In this document: piece after piece, positions 7,434-16,973 of the stretch
Layout: every line of letters begins with the position of its first letter
Position numbering within the stretch: position 1 is the stretch's first letter
Origin: Phenylobacterium glaciei
GTDB taxonomy: Bacteria > Pseudomonadota > Alphaproteobacteria > Caulobacterales > Caulobacteraceae
DNA length: 64,000 bases
NCBI RefSeq assembly: GCF_016772415.1
Contig: NZ_JAGSGD010000001.1
Coordinates: 2,753,501 to 2,817,500, forward strand
Reading direction: 5' to 3'
The notes under the pieces: model-generated
What the model was told of the DNA's origin: nothing
Seen by the model: only the letters and a program-made list of their open reading frames with translations
Databases searched by the model: none
Translations under genes and position numbers: made by a program

Positions 7434-8132
7434 TCAGCCCTTCGGCAGAACCCAACGAAGGGGGATACGAACCGTACCGCCTTCGATCGGGGCGCCGTCC
7501 AGGGTCTTCGGCTTCATCTTGAAGAGCTTGGAAGCCTTCAAGGTGGAGTCGCCAAAGCCGTAGTCCGGCGGATCTTCCGAAACGACCGAGCAGTTCTCGA
7601 GCGTGCCCTTGGCGGTGACCGTGCAGCTGATGGTGGCGCGGCCTTCAACGTTCATCCGTTGAGCCCGGTCCGGGAAGTACCGGGCCAGATCTTCGGCGTT
7701 GGGGCGACGCGACCAGTCAGGGTTGCTGATGACCGAGGGACGCGGAGGCGTCACGGGAGCCGGAGCCGGGGGCTTCGGTTCCTCGATCCGCTTCTCGACC
7801 GGCGGAACCGGCAGAGGGGGGATCGTCGGCATGTTATCCGGGACGTTGACCGGAGGACGCGGTTGCAACTTCGGCGGCGGCGGAGGCGGCGTGTTCGGCG
7901 GCGGAGGCGGAGGCGGCGGCGGCGGGGGCGGCGCGGGCTTGATAATCGCCACGTCCGTCACGTCGTCCGAGTATTCCTTGAACTCCGAGTGGAATTTGGA
8001 TTTCCACAGATAAAAGCCGACCACGCCGTGCACGATGACGGAGCCGATGATGGCGACCGTCACACCCGTGCTGCGCTTTTTGACCGGCGCATCGAACGGG
8101 TTGTGCCCGGGGTGGGTGATGTCTTCAGCCAT
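7434..8132 (-). CDS. tonB: Energy transducer TonB
   Basis: 232-residue inner-membrane protein that carries proton-motive force to outer-membrane receptors. A cytoplasmic N-terminus is followed by one membrane helix (about 22-45, VTVAIIGSVIVHGVVGFYLW). A periplasm-spanning proline-rich linker (about 67-135) includes runs of up to 12 consecutive Pro. The C-terminal TonB fold (about 145-232) contains YFPDRAQRMNVEGRATISC. It is last in the operon after exbB and exbD (9 bp gap). Its likely clients in the window are the receptors at 10164-12275 and 35980-38667. The GC-rich proline repeat is a place where length may vary or be mis-sequenced. Confidence 0.93.
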   Translation of the reverse strand: MAEDITHPGHNPFDAPVKKRSTGVTVAIIGSVIVHGVVGFYLWKSKFHSEFKEYSDDVTDVAIIKPAPPPPPPPPPPPPNTPPPPPPKLQPRPPVNVPDNMPTIPPLPVPPVEKRIEEPKPPAPAPVTPPRPSVISNPDWSRRPNAEDLARYFPDRAQRMNVEGRATISCTVTAKGTLENCSVVSEDPPDYGFGDSTLKASKLFKMKPKTLDGAPIEGGTVRIPLRWVLPKG

Positions 8133-8141
8133 GCTCCACCC

Positions 8142-8576
8142 CTAGTTCTTGTCTTCGCCGATCAGCGCCACGCTGTAAAACCCGTTGTCCTGGAGCTGGT
8201 TCATCACGCCCATGAAGTCCCCATAGAGGACATTCTTGTCGGCGCGGATGAAGATCCGCTCTTTCTCCGGGTTACGCTTGTTGCCGATATTCTTCCGCAG
8301 GTCGTCGCCCAGGGTGGCGATCTCAGAGGGATAGTCCCCAATGAAGATTCGGCCCGAGTCCTGGATCGAAATGTAGACCGGCTTAGGAGGGTTGGTAGAC
8401 GGCTTAGCCACCGCGTCGGGAAGTGCGACCTTCACCGTCACAGCGGCCATGGGAGCCGCCACCATGAAGATGATCAGGAGGACCAACATGACGTCCACGA
8501 AGGGCGTCACATTGATTTCACTGTTCGCTTCCACGGCGTACCTGCCACCCCCAGAACCTGAGAGTTTGGCGCCCAT
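8142..8576 (-). CDS. exbD: ExbD/TolR family biopolymer transport protein
   Basis: 144 residues. A short cytoplasmic tail leads to one membrane helix with the family signature EINVTPFVDVMLVLLIIFMV, which contains the conserved Asp (VDVML) for proton translocation. A periplasmic domain of about 95 residues follows. It is 5 bp from exbB and 9 bp from tonB, so the three form the standard ExbB-ExbD-TonB motor operon. Confidence 0.93.
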   Translation of the reverse strand: MGAKLSGSGGGRYAVEANSEINVTPFVDVMLVLLIIFMVAAPMAAVTVKVALPDAVAKPSTNPPKPVYISIQDSGRIFIGDYPSEIATLGDDLRKNIGNKRNPEKERIFIRADKNVLYGDFMGVMNQLQDNGFYSVALIGEDKN

Positions 8577-8581
8577 GGTGT

Positions 8582-9496
8582 TTACGCCCCTTTGTCGAGC
8601 TGCCGGGAGATGGCGTTCATCAGCTCAGCCACAAACCCTTCCGTACGCGCGCCGTAAGCGGAGATGCGGGTCTGGAAGTAGTTGTAGAAGATAACCGACG
8701 GGATAGCGGCGAAGAGGCCGATACCGGTGGCCAGCAGGGCTTCGGCGATACCGGGAGCAACGACGGCCAGGTTGGTCGTGTTGGTGTTCGCGATCCCGAT
8801 GAAGGAGGTCATGATCCCGTAAACGGTGCCGAACAGACCGATGAACGGACCGGACGAACCGACGGAGGCCAGGAACTGCATGCCGCTGGAGAGGCGACGG
8901 CCGAGCGAGGATTGCACGGCGGCCACGGCGTTTTCCGCACGGTGAATGACCGAGTCGCGGTGAGCGCCCGTCACAGCCAGGCCGGCTTGACGCGAGAGTT
9001 CGACTTCTTGAGCAGCCGCGGCGGCCATGTCGGCCAGCGGGTTGCCTTCGAATTCATCGGACATGCCGATGCGACCCATGTCGTTGATCGACTTGGCCGT
9101 GCGGAACGCTTCAAGGAAGCGGTCCGAAGCGCGGTTGAGGGCGCCGTATTCCAGCAGCTTGGTGACCAGCAGGGTCCACGAGAAGATGGAGCAAAGCACC
9201 AGGCCGATCATGACGACCTTAACGACCGCTTGGGCGTCGAGGGCCATCTGAATGACGCTGAGCTTGCCAGCGTTCTTCATTTGGGGCGGGTCGGCCGGAG
9301 CATCGGCGGCGGGAGCGGGAGCGGCGGCGGCGTCAGCCGGAGCAGCGGCGGCATCAGCGGCGGGAGCCGCGGCGGCGGCGTCAGCGGCAGGCGCAGCCGG
9401 AGCGGCGGCGTCCTGCGCGAACGCCGGCGCGCTCGTCATCAGCACCAAGGCGCCGAAGAGAGCGATGAAAGGAGTCGTTCGTTTGTTGTCGAGCAT
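8582..9496 (-). CDS. exbB: MotA/TolQ/ExbB proton channel protein with long periplasmic N-terminus
   Basis: 304 residues. The start at 9496 gives a clean signal peptide (MLDNKRTTPFIALFGALVLM, cleavage after APAFA). The frame extends upstream to 9769 without conserved sequence. After the signal comes a low-complexity Ala/Pro/Asp segment (about residues 24-75) unlike short ExbB proteins. Three membrane helices follow, the first about 90-115 (VVMIGLVLCSIFSWTLLVTK). The ExbB core GPFIGLFGTVYGIMTSFIGI and AEALLATGIGLFAAIPSVIF is intact. It heads the exbB-exbD-tonB operon. Confidence 0.93.
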   Translation of the reverse strand: MLDNKRTTPFIALFGALVLMTSAPAFAQDAAAPAAPAADAAAAAPAADAAAAPADAAAAPAPAADAPADPPQMKNAGKLSVIQMALDAQAVVKVVMIGLVLCSIFSWTLLVTKLLEYGALNRASDRFLEAFRTAKSINDMGRIGMSDEFEGNPLADMAAAAAQEVELSRQAGLAVTGAHRDSVIHRAENAVAAVQSSLGRRLSSGMQFLASVGSSGPFIGLFGTVYGIMTSFIGIANTNTTNLAVVAPGIAEALLATGIGLFAAIPSVIFYNYFQTRISAYGARTEGFVAELMNAISRQLDKGA

Positions 9497-10163
9497 CTGT
9501 CGCCAGTTCCTGATTGGTCTAGCACGTTTGGACCGAGGGTCGTCGCGCGAGAGCGTCTCCACCCCAATTGAAATTGCCCGCAGTCCCGCTCGTAACCACG
9601 AGAAGAACGACGGAGCCGCTATCGCTGCGCCCGACCCGTAACCCGTGTCGCCAGCTGGCGACGGTCGTGTTCCGGAGGCGGGTGCGACCTCGCCTGCCCC
9701 GAGGGGAAGTTGAAGTCTTACCGCTATGTTAGACGTGCGGCAGGGGTGCTTTGGCAACCCCTTTTCCAAGCGTCAAGGGGGCTTACCGACAAGCACAACC
9801 ATACGGGTGCATCGGAAGATACGGTATTGCTGCACCGCACAACGTGATCCACAAGTAATCCCGCTCGTTTTTCTACTGGCGAGGGAATTTATATGCTGCA
9901 CCGCAGCATTTTCGACGGAACACCGGTCTTGAAATAACACGGTAGCCGAACAGCCCAGAGGGCCTCACGCCTGATTTTCGGTCAGGTCTGCGTGCAAGAC
10001 GGCAAATGGGAGTCTGGAACCAAACCGTCAAGAGCTGTCCGCCCGACTCGCGGTTCGAAGGGTCCAGGCATGGCTCAGCGGCCACAGTCGGGGACGGCGC
10101 CTCCGGTGGCATTCCTGGAAACGGGCCAAAGCCCCCTGCACCACCGGGACAGTGGCCCCAAGA
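9497..10163. other. 667-bp intergenic region upstream of exbB
   Basis: Lies between the stop of the ZnuD-like receptor and the exbB start, so it should hold the exbB promoter on the minus strand. No credible coding sequence was found on either strand. Two related palindromic sites occur: TGCTGCACCGCAGCA (9894-9908) and TGCTGCACCGCACAA (9828-9842). A stem CTGATTTTCGGTCAG lies near 9970-9984. The stretch 9985-10150 looks structured but I could not match it to a known riboswitch. Confidence 0.5.
9894..9908. promoter_or_regulatory. Perfect palindrome TGCTGC-ACC-GCAGCA
   Basis: 15-bp inverted repeat upstream of exbB, with a partial copy (TGCTGCACCGCACAA) 66 bp away at 9828-9842. It fits the CTGC-N3/4-GCAG pattern described for PhaR-type regulators of polyhydroxybutyrate genes, but no such genes are near. 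The regulator is unassigned. Confidence 0.4.
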
Positions 10164-12275
10164 CTAGAAGCTGTAGGTGACACCCGCGCGAAGGGTGCGG
10201 CCGGGCAAGGGGGCGATGTCCTTCAGGAAGGAGGTGTGCTCACGCGCCGCCTCATTGGTCAGGTTGCGGCCGTCCAGGAAGACCTTGAAGTCCTGGTCGG
10301 CCAGCGGCCGGTAGGAGACCCGGGCGCTGAGCAGGGTGTAGGCGTCGGTGGGCAGCTCGAAGGGGCTGATACGGTCCTGCTCGCCGACATAGCGGACCTC
10401 CACCTGGCCCTCCAGGCGCGGGGCGGTCCACACGACGCGTCCGGTGACAGAATAGGGCGGGATACGCGCGGGCGGCCCGGCGTCCGTCTGAGCGTGGACG
10501 TAGTCGTAGGACCCCTGCAAGGCCAGAACGCCCTCGCCGGCCCGCCACACGTCATAGGTCCCTTCCAGTTCGCCGCCGTAGAACCTGGCGTCCGACTGGA
10601 CGAAGCGGACCACCGGCAGTTCGCCGGCGGGATCGAAAGCCCCGGTGTTGGCAACGACATCGCCGTTGCGGACCTCGTCGATGAAGCCCTTGTAGTCGGC
10701 GCTATAGATGTGCGCCTCAAGCTTGCCGCCCGCTCCCGTCCAGCGGAGCGTGGCCTCCAGCGAGGTGACCTTCTCGGCGTTCAGGTGGGGGTCGCCGATC
10801 TCGTAGGAGCCGGTCCCGCCGTGCGGGCCATCGGCGAACAGTTCGAACTCGGTGGGCGCGCGCGTGTTGTGGGCCAGGCTCAGGCCCAGGAACCAGTCGC
10901 TCACCGGGCGCCAGAAGACGGCCACCGAGGCCGAGGCGTTGGTGAAGTCCTGCTTACCGGAGGCCGTGGCCCAGTTGATCCCGTAGGAAGCGGCCGCAGC
11001 GCTGGCGGGACGGCCGGCCAGGTCGGCGTCCAGGGTGCGGGTGTCGACCCGCAGGCCACCCTCCACGCCCCAGCTGTCGCGGTCCAGGCGCTGGAGGATG
11101 AAGGCGCCGACCTCCTGGACGTTCACGGGCGGGATGAACACCTCGTCGCCGATGGCCTGCAAGTCGCGGCTCAGGATCTGGAAGCCCACCGCGCCCTTCC
11201 AGCCGTCACGCTCAGCCTGGACCAGTTCGACCCGGCCCTCTGCGCCCTTGGACAGGAAGGTGGTCCCCACCGCGCCGCTGGCGACGTCGATCTCCGAGTG
11301 CTGGTAGTCGGCATAGCCCACGGAGAAACGGGCCTTGTCGAAGGGACCGAGATCGAGGCGAGTTTCGCCTCGCAGGTCGTAACGGGTTTGCTTCAGATCA
11401 ATGTAGACCGCATCGGCGGGAGAGGCCGCAACCTTGACGATCTGAGGGAAGGGCACGCCATAGCTGGTCTCGGTGCGCTTGACTGAGGCGCCGATGAAAC
11501 CGGTGTCACCGATATAGGAGGCGCCGATCCCATAGGCGGTGAGGTCGACGGCAGTGTTGCGGACCACGCGGTCGGGCGAGGCGGTGACGCCATTGGCCGC
11601 TTCATACTTCGTGGAGACCGGATTGACCGGGCTGTCGTAGTCGCCGCTCTCGCGCCGCACGGCGTCCAGGGCCACGACCCAGGGTCCCGTCCCCGCCTTG
11701 AGTCCCGCCGAAACAGAGTAGCTGTCGTCCGCCGAACCGTAGGAGGCGGCGATATGGCCGTCGGCGCCGCCAGTGGCCGGTGTGGAGGGCACGCGCTCGT
11801 CGAGGATATTGACCACCCCGCCGATGGCCGAGCCGCCATAGGCCAGGGTCGAGGGCCCGCGCAGCACCTCGATGCGCGAGGCCTCGCCGGGATCGGACGC
11901 CACGGCATGATCGGGAGATAGCGAACTGGCGTCCACCAGGCCGACGCCGTTCTGCAGGATCATCACCCGAGGACCCGACAGGCCGCGAATAATCGGGCGG
12001 CTGGCGCCGGGGCTGTAGGAGGTGGAGCGCAGACCCGGCATGCCGTTCAGCAGGTCGCCGATGCCCACCGGCGGGGCGGTGGCCAGCTGCGCCTGGGTGA
12101 TGACGTTGACGCTGGTGGTGGCGCTGTCGAGGGACACCGCATAGGGCGCGCCGGTAACGATCAGCTCCGAGACCGTGGGGCTGGCGGCGTCCTCGGCGAA
12201 GGCCTGGCCGGCGCAGAGAGCGGACATGGCGACGGCGGCGAGGAGAAGCGTTTTGGCGCGCATGCGGGAACCCAT
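10164..12275 (-). CDS. TonB-dependent receptor, ZnuD-like (probable zinc uptake)
   Basis: 703-residue outer-membrane receptor. Signal peptide ends near AGQAFA; the TonB box region is SELIVTG. The plug domain (about 40-150) has LLNGMPGLRSTSYSPG, DASSLSPDHAVASDPGEASR and IEVLRGPSTLAYGGSAIGGV. The DASSxSPDHA segment is characteristic of the ZnuD group of zinc receptors. The beta-barrel ends in aromatic TYSF. ATG 12275 was chosen; ATG 12263 (MRAKTLLLAAV) is equally plausible, while the GTG at 12296 runs into the operator. A palindrome matching Zur boxes lies 23 bp upstream, so low zinc should switch the gene on. Confidence 0.88.
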   Translation of the reverse strand: MGSRMRAKTLLLAAVAMSALCAGQAFAEDAASPTVSELIVTGAPYAVSLDSATTSVNVITQAQLATAPPVGIGDLLNGMPGLRSTSYSPGASRPIIRGLSGPRVMILQNGVGLVDASSLSPDHAVASDPGEASRIEVLRGPSTLAYGGSAIGGVVNILDERVPSTPATGGADGHIAASYGSADDSYSVSAGLKAGTGPWVVALDAVRRESGDYDSPVNPVSTKYEAANGVTASPDRVVRNTAVDLTAYGIGASYIGDTGFIGASVKRTETSYGVPFPQIVKVAASPADAVYIDLKQTRYDLRGETRLDLGPFDKARFSVGYADYQHSEIDVASGAVGTTFLSKGAEGRVELVQAERDGWKGAVGFQILSRDLQAIGDEVFIPPVNVQEVGAFILQRLDRDSWGVEGGLRVDTRTLDADLAGRPASAAAASYGINWATASGKQDFTNASASVAVFWRPVSDWFLGLSLAHNTRAPTEFELFADGPHGGTGSYEIGDPHLNAEKVTSLEATLRWTGAGGKLEAHIYSADYKGFIDEVRNGDVVANTGAFDPAGELPVVRFVQSDARFYGGELEGTYDVWRAGEGVLALQGSYDYVHAQTDAGPPARIPPYSVTGRVVWTAPRLEGQVEVRYVGEQDRISPFELPTDAYTLLSARVSYRPLADQDFKVFLDGRNLTNEAAREHTSFLKDIAPLPGRTLRAGVTYSF

Positions 12276-12297
12276 GGAAGCAAGTTCGGAGTCCACT

Positions 12298-12314
12298 ATG
12301 TTATATCATAACAT
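12298..12314 (-). promoter_or_regulatory. Zur box
   Basis: Perfect palindrome ATGTTAT-ATC-ATAACAT immediately upstream of the receptor gene. It matches the AT-rich ATGTTATA/TATAACAT half-sites of alphaproteobacterial Zur operators and stands out in this GC-rich DNA. Its position would block RNA polymerase when zinc is sufficient. Confidence 0.75.
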
Positions 12315-12390
12315 CACTCAAGTGCTTTCCGATTGGAGGCGCGAACGCGGCGCCTGAGATGTCGTTTTGAGCAATGCGCGCCTCAGTCAT

Positions 12391-12515
12391 CGTCATCCCC
12401 TGGCTTGTCCCGGGGACCCATGATCTCCGTCTCGCCGCAGGCCGCGCGGCCCGCGCCACAGCAACTTGCTGGCCCTCGGAGATCATGGGTGGCCGGGACA
12501 AGCCCGGCCATGACG
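12391..12515. repeat. Intergenic palindrome (CGTCATCCC family)
   Basis: Two 38-bp arms, 12391-12428 and 12478-12515, are near-perfect reverse complements; the left arm begins CGTCATCCCCTGGCTTGTCC and the right arm ends GGCCATGACG. A GC-rich loop of about 49 nt separates them. Related elements occur at 24740-24867 and 59659-59755. It sits behind the ribosomal protection gene. Confidence 0.8.
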
Positions 12516-12525
12516 GTCAAGAAAA

Positions 12526-14460
12526 TCAGCCCCGCCGCGCCACGCGCGTCAGGTAGTCCTTCCGATTGAGCGGATTGTTGTCGGTGCGCGGTCGGGCGGG
12601 GATGTCGCCGCGGGCCGGGCGGTAGTGATCGAAGGCCGCCGTCAGCACCCCCTCCCCGTGGGTCAGGCCCGGCAGCTGCTGTTGCAGGTCGTGGACGCGG
12701 GCGGCGGCGATCTCGCCCTCCAGCCCGCACGCAGGGCCTCGCATCTCCGGGACGCCGGGCACGGCGCCAAGCCGGGCCAGGACCGGGAGCATGGGGCCAA
12801 GCGCATCGGCTGGGATCTCCAGCTCGAACCGGTGGACCGGTTCACACACCTGGACGCCCGCCTGCTTGAGGGCCGCCATCAGCACCAGCGGAGTTAGATT
12901 GCGGTGCTCCGACGGCGTGCTGGTGGCCCAGTCGCGGTAGCGGATGCCGTGGGTCATGGTGACCTTGCAGTCGGTGACCCGCCATCCGTACAGGCCCTGG
13001 GCCAGGGTTTCGCGCACGCTCTCCTCCACCGCCTTGTGGAAGGACAGCGGCAGGGAGCCGAACTCCACCTCCAGCTGGAAGTGGACGCCAGACTCCACCG
13101 GCCCCGGCTCCACCCGCAGGCCGACGGTGGCGATGAAGGGATAGGGCGCGCGCTCGAAGGCCGTACCGACGCCCACCGGCCGTTCGACACAGATCATCCG
13201 GGTCTCGCGGAACTCCGCCTCGACGCCGTAGTCGTGGGCCAGGGTCTCGGCGATCACCTCCTTCTGCACCTCGCCATAGAGGGAGACGAAGAGTTCCTGG
13301 CGCACGTCATCCTGGCGCAGGTTGATCAGGGGGTCCTGTTCGGCGAGTTGGGTGAGCGCGGTGTGGAGTGCGCGGGCGTCCCCGGGGCGGCGGGGATAGA
13401 TCACCGTCTCCAGGGTGGGCGGGGCGAAGTGGTGGCCCGGACCAGCGGCTCGCGGGACTCCGAGGGTGTCGCCGATCTGGATGTCGGCCAGGCCCCAGAG
13501 CTTGACGATCTGTCCGGCGGCGGCGCTGTCCCTCGGAACCGCCGGTCCGCGATCGAAGACCTGCAGGGCGGTGAGCTTGGCGCTCTTGTTCTGGCCGAAG
13601 TCCAGCCGGTCGCGAACGTGCAAGCCGCCGGTGAAAAGGCGCGCGTAGGCGATCTTCTCACCCGTGGGGCCGCGCTCCACCTTGAACACCGTGCCAGAGA
13701 CCGGCGCCTCGGCGTCGGCCTGCGCGGCCGGCAGCAGGGTGGTGATCCCGGCCATCAGCTCGTCGGTCCCCGCGCCGGTGATGGCCGAGCCCAGGAACAC
13801 CGGATGCACCCGCCCCTGCCGCGTCTGGCGCTTCAGGGCCTTGCGAAGGCGGCCGTAGGAGACAGCGTCGCCGCCGACATAGGCCGCCAGCAGGGTGTCG
13901 TCCTGCTCGGCCAGACGTTCGGAAAGGCGTTCAGCACCCTCGGATCCGAAGGGCATGAAGGCTGCCCGGCTCTCACCGGCATTGCTTGCCCCGCCCATCG
14001 GCGCGATGGCCGGCGTCAGACGCTCGGAGATGGCGGCCAGCACCCGGTCGGGATCGGCGCCGCGTCGGTCGATCTTGTTGATGAAGATCAGAGTGGGGAT
14101 GGCCAGCCTCTGCAGGGTGCGCATCAGGACCCGGGTCTGGGCCTGGACGCCCTCCACCGCCGAGACCACCAGCACCGCGCCGTCCAGCACGCTCAGCACG
14201 CGCTCCACCTCGGCGATGAAGTCCGGGTGGCCAGGCGTGTCGATCAGATTGACCGCCACATCGCCCACGACGAAGGACGCCACCGCGGCCTTGATGGTGA
14301 TGCCGCGCCGCCGCTCCTGATCGAGGAAGTCGGTCTGGGTGTTTCCGCCGTCGACGCTGCCGATCTCGTCGATGACGCCGGCTGCGTAGAGCAGCCGTTC
14401 CGTCAGGCTCGTCTTACCGGCGTCGACATGCGCCAGGATTCCCAAGTTCAACGTACGCAT
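12526..14460 (-). CDS. Ribosomal protection-type translation GTPase (OtrA/TetM family)
   Basis: 644 residues, the length of Tet(M)/OtrA proteins and shorter than EF-G (~700). These GTPases bind the ribosome and remove tetracycline. Motifs: G1 AHVDAGKTS (10-18), G2 RGITIKAA, G3 DTPGHPDF (about 74-81), G4 NKID (about 128). The domain IV tip reads YRDWATSTPSEHRNLTPLVL. It keeps the STP-x3-R feature of ribosomal protection proteins and is closest to the OtrA form, unlike EF-G. No tet regulator or mobile element is adjacent, and composition matches the neighbours, so this is probably an ancestral chromosomal gene. Whether it gives resistance is unknown. Confidence 0.85.
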   Translation of the reverse strand: MRTLNLGILAHVDAGKTSLTERLLYAAGVIDEIGSVDGGNTQTDFLDQERRRGITIKAAVASFVVGDVAVNLIDTPGHPDFIAEVERVLSVLDGAVLVVSAVEGVQAQTRVLMRTLQRLAIPTLIFINKIDRRGADPDRVLAAISERLTPAIAPMGGASNAGESRAAFMPFGSEGAERLSERLAEQDDTLLAAYVGGDAVSYGRLRKALKRQTRQGRVHPVFLGSAITGAGTDELMAGITTLLPAAQADAEAPVSGTVFKVERGPTGEKIAYARLFTGGLHVRDRLDFGQNKSAKLTALQVFDRGPAVPRDSAAAGQIVKLWGLADIQIGDTLGVPRAAGPGHHFAPPTLETVIYPRRPGDARALHTALTQLAEQDPLINLRQDDVRQELFVSLYGEVQKEVIAETLAHDYGVEAEFRETRMICVERPVGVGTAFERAPYPFIATVGLRVEPGPVESGVHFQLEVEFGSLPLSFHKAVEESVRETLAQGLYGWRVTDCKVTMTHGIRYRDWATSTPSEHRNLTPLVLMAALKQAGVQVCEPVHRFELEIPADALGPMLPVLARLGAVPGVPEMRGPACGLEGEIAAARVHDLQQQLPGLTHGEGVLTAAFDHYRPARGDIPARPRTDNNPLNRKDYLTRVARRG

Positions 14461-14596
14461 TCCGCCCCATGTCCTCTTGAAGGGTCATTCCCGTCTCGAT
14501 GGTCATGAAGGGTCGGCGCATGGGTCTCTCCTTGGGGCGGCTGCCTCGTCTCTCAGTACAGATCACCGCGTTCTGCGAGGCAATCGAATTGTTCGG

Positions 14597-16876
14597 TCAG
14601 GGCATACGGCCGGTGCTGGCCTCCACAGCGGCGAGCGCGGTCAGGTTGACGATCCCGCGGGCGGTGACGCTGGGGGTCAGGACGTGGACCGGCTTGGACA
14701 TCCCTAGCAGCATGGGACCAACCAGCAGCGCGTTGGTTGAGGCCTGGAGCAGGGTCAGGCTGATATTGGCGGCGTCCAGGTTGGGCATGACCAGCAGGTT
14801 GGCGGCGCCCTTCAGCCGCGAGTCGCTGACCAGCCGGGTGCGCTGATATTCCAGCAGGGCGGCGTCGGCGTGCATCTCGCCGTCCACCTCCAGCTCCGGC
14901 GCCTGGACGCGCAGCAGGGCCAGCGCCTGGCGCATCTTCCGCGCGCTGGGGGAGTTGGAGGCCCCGAAGCTGGAATGGGAGAGCAACGCCGCCTTGGGCT
15001 CGATGCCGAAGCCGCGCACCGTGTCGGCGGCCAGCCGGGTCATCTCGGCGATCTGCTCGGCGTTGGGATCGGGGTTCATGTGCGTGTCGCAGATGAACAG
15101 CACGCCCTCGCGGGTGATCAGGGCCGACAGCGCATGGATGCGGTCGATGCCGGGCCGGCGCTCGATGATCGGCATGACATAGGTCATGTGCTGCCACCAG
15201 TCGCCGGAGCCGCCGCAGAGGGCGGCATCGACATAGCCGCTCTCCAGCAGCATGGCGGCGGTGACGGTGGGGCGACGCTCCACCCGGCGCGCGGCGGCGG
15301 CCGGCGGCGCGCCCCGACGGCTGACCAGGCCCTGATAGCGGGCGATCAGGGGCGCGAGGATTTCATGATCCTGGTTGGGATCGAGGATCTCGATGTGCGC
15401 ATCCAGCTTCATGCGCAGCCCTAGCGCCGCGATGCGGGCCAGGATCACCTCGCGACGGCCTACCAGGACCGGCCGGGCCAGCCCCTCGTCCACCACCGTC
15501 TGCACGGCGCGCAGGACGCGGTCGTCCTCGCCCTCGGCATAGGCGACCTTCTTCATGGCCTTGCGGGCGGCGTCGAAGATCGGCCGCATCAGCTGGCCGG
15601 ATCGATAGACGAAGCGCTCCAGCTCGGTGCGGTAGGCGGCGAAGTCGGCGATGGGTCGCCGGGCGACCCCGGTCTCCATGGCCGCCTTGGCCACGGCCGG
15701 CGCGATCTGCAGGATCAGGCGCGGGTCGAAAGGCTTGGGGATGATGTAGTCGCGCCCGAACAGCGGCGCCGATCCGCCATAGGCGGCGGCCACCACCTCG
15801 GAGGCTTCGGCGCGGGCCAGCGAGGCGATAGCCTCGACGGCGGCCAGCTTCATGGCCTCGTTGATCACGCTGGCGCCGACGTCCAGGGCGCCGCGGAAGA
15901 CGAAGGGGAAGCAGAGCAGGTTGTTGACCTGGTTGGGGTAGTCGCTGCGTCCGGTGGCCACAATGGCGTCGGGGCGGGCCGCGGCCACCAGCTCGGGCAG
16001 GATCTCGGGCTCGGGATTGGCCATGGCCAGGATCAAGGGGTTCTCGGCCAGCAGCGGCAGCCATTCCGCCCTGAGCACCCGAGGCGCCGAGAGCCCTAGG
16101 AAGACGTCGGCGCCGGCCAGCACCTCCGGCAGCGTGCGGGCGTCGGTCGCGCGCGCGTAGGCGGCCATGTTGGGGGGCATGTCGGGCTCACGGCCCTCAT
16201 AAACCACGCCCTTGATGTCGGTCAGGGTGACGTTCTCCGGCTTCAACCCCATCAGGACCAGCAGGTCGACACAGGCTAGGGCCGCGGCGCCGGCGCCGGA
16301 GGTCACCAGCTTGATGTCGGCGAGCACCTTGCCCTGCAGCACCAGGGCGTTGCGCACCGCGGCGGCGCAGACGATGGCGGTGCCGTGCTGGTCGTCATGG
16401 AAGACCGGGATGTTCATTCGCGCGCGCAGGGCCCGCTCGATGGCGAAGCACTCCGGCGCCTTGATGTCTTCCAGGTTGATGCCGCCGAAGGTCGGCTCCA
16501 GGGAGGCGACGATGTCGACGAAGCGGTCGGGATCCAGGGCGTCGATCTCCAGGTCGAAGACGTCGATGCCGGCGAACTTCTTGAAGAGCACGGCCTTGCC
16601 CTCCATCACCGGCTTGCTGGCCAGCGGCCCGATATTGCCGAGGCCGAGCACCGCGGTGCCGTTGGAGATCACCGCCACCAGGTTGGCCCGCGCGGTCAGC
16701 TCGTCGGCCGCCGCGGGATCGGCGACGATCGCCTCGCAGGCCGCCGCCACGCCGGGGGAATAGGCCAGCGCCAGGTCGCGCTGAGTGTCCATGCGCTTGG
16801 TGGGCTCCACCGACAGCTTTCCCGGTCGGGGAAGGCGGTGATAGTCCAGCGCGGCCTTGCGGAAGTCGTCGTCCAT
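14597..16876 (-). CDS. maeB: NADP-dependent malic enzyme with phosphotransacetylase-like domain
   Basis: 759 residues, the size of MaeB. Converts malate to pyruvate and CO2, linking the TCA cycle to gluconeogenesis and NADPH supply. N-terminal malic domain (about 1-165): [49 protein letters not shown](P)-binding domain (about 165-400): [36 protein letters not shown]. The C-terminal phosphotransacetylase-like domain (about 430-759) regulates oligomerisation in the family and is normally inactive as a PTA. ATG 16876 has AGGAGA upstream. It is monocistronic between the translation GTPase and tRNA-Phe. Confidence 0.95.
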   Translation of the reverse strand: MDDDFRKAALDYHRLPRPGKLSVEPTKRMDTQRDLALAYSPGVAAACEAIVADPAAADELTARANLVAVISNGTAVLGLGNIGPLASKPVMEGKAVLFKKFAGIDVFDLEIDALDPDRFVDIVASLEPTFGGINLEDIKAPECFAIERALRARMNIPVFHDDQHGTAIVCAAAVRNALVLQGKVLADIKLVTSGAGAAALACVDLLVLMGLKPENVTLTDIKGVVYEGREPDMPPNMAAYARATDARTLPEVLAGADVFLGLSAPRVLRAEWLPLLAENPLILAMANPEPEILPELVAAARPDAIVATGRSDYPNQVNNLLCFPFVFRGALDVGASVINEAMKLAAVEAIASLARAEASEVVAAAYGGSAPLFGRDYIIPKPFDPRLILQIAPAVAKAAMETGVARRPIADFAAYRTELERFVYRSGQLMRPIFDAARKAMKKVAYAEGEDDRVLRAVQTVVDEGLARPVLVGRREVILARIAALGLRMKLDAHIEILDPNQDHEILAPLIARYQGLVSRRGAPPAAAARRVERRPTVTAAMLLESGYVDAALCGGSGDWWQHMTYVMPIIERRPGIDRIHALSALITREGVLFICDTHMNPDPNAEQIAEMTRLAADTVRGFGIEPKAALLSHSSFGASNSPSARKMRQALALLRVQAPELEVDGEMHADAALLEYQRTRLVSDSRLKGAANLLVMPNLDAANISLTLLQASTNALLVGPMLLGMSKPVHVLTPSVTARGIVNLTALAAVEASTGRMP

Positions 16877-16973
16877 GGTCGTCAGGTCTCCTGAAGGGAC
16901 CTCTGCGACGATGCGGCGTCATCTTCAAGGCCTACAAGGCGTTGAAGGCTGCGGAATGATGTTCTGAGGGAGG

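Noticed and set aside
9726..9932. Small plus-strand open frame in the exbB upstream gap.
   Set aside because: Composition is not protein-like, there is no ribosome site, and it spans the palindromic regulatory sites.
9985..10150. Possible cobalamin riboswitch: partial matches such as AAATGGGA, GCTGTCCGCCC and GGCCACAG next to a TonB receptor.
   Set aside because: The conserved B12 box and the order of motifs are not met on either strand, and no gene start lies in the right place for the plus-strand version.
10152..11486. Plus-strand 444-codon frame opposite the ZnuD-like receptor.
   Set aside because: Shadow frame without recognisable domains; the minus-strand receptor is unambiguous.
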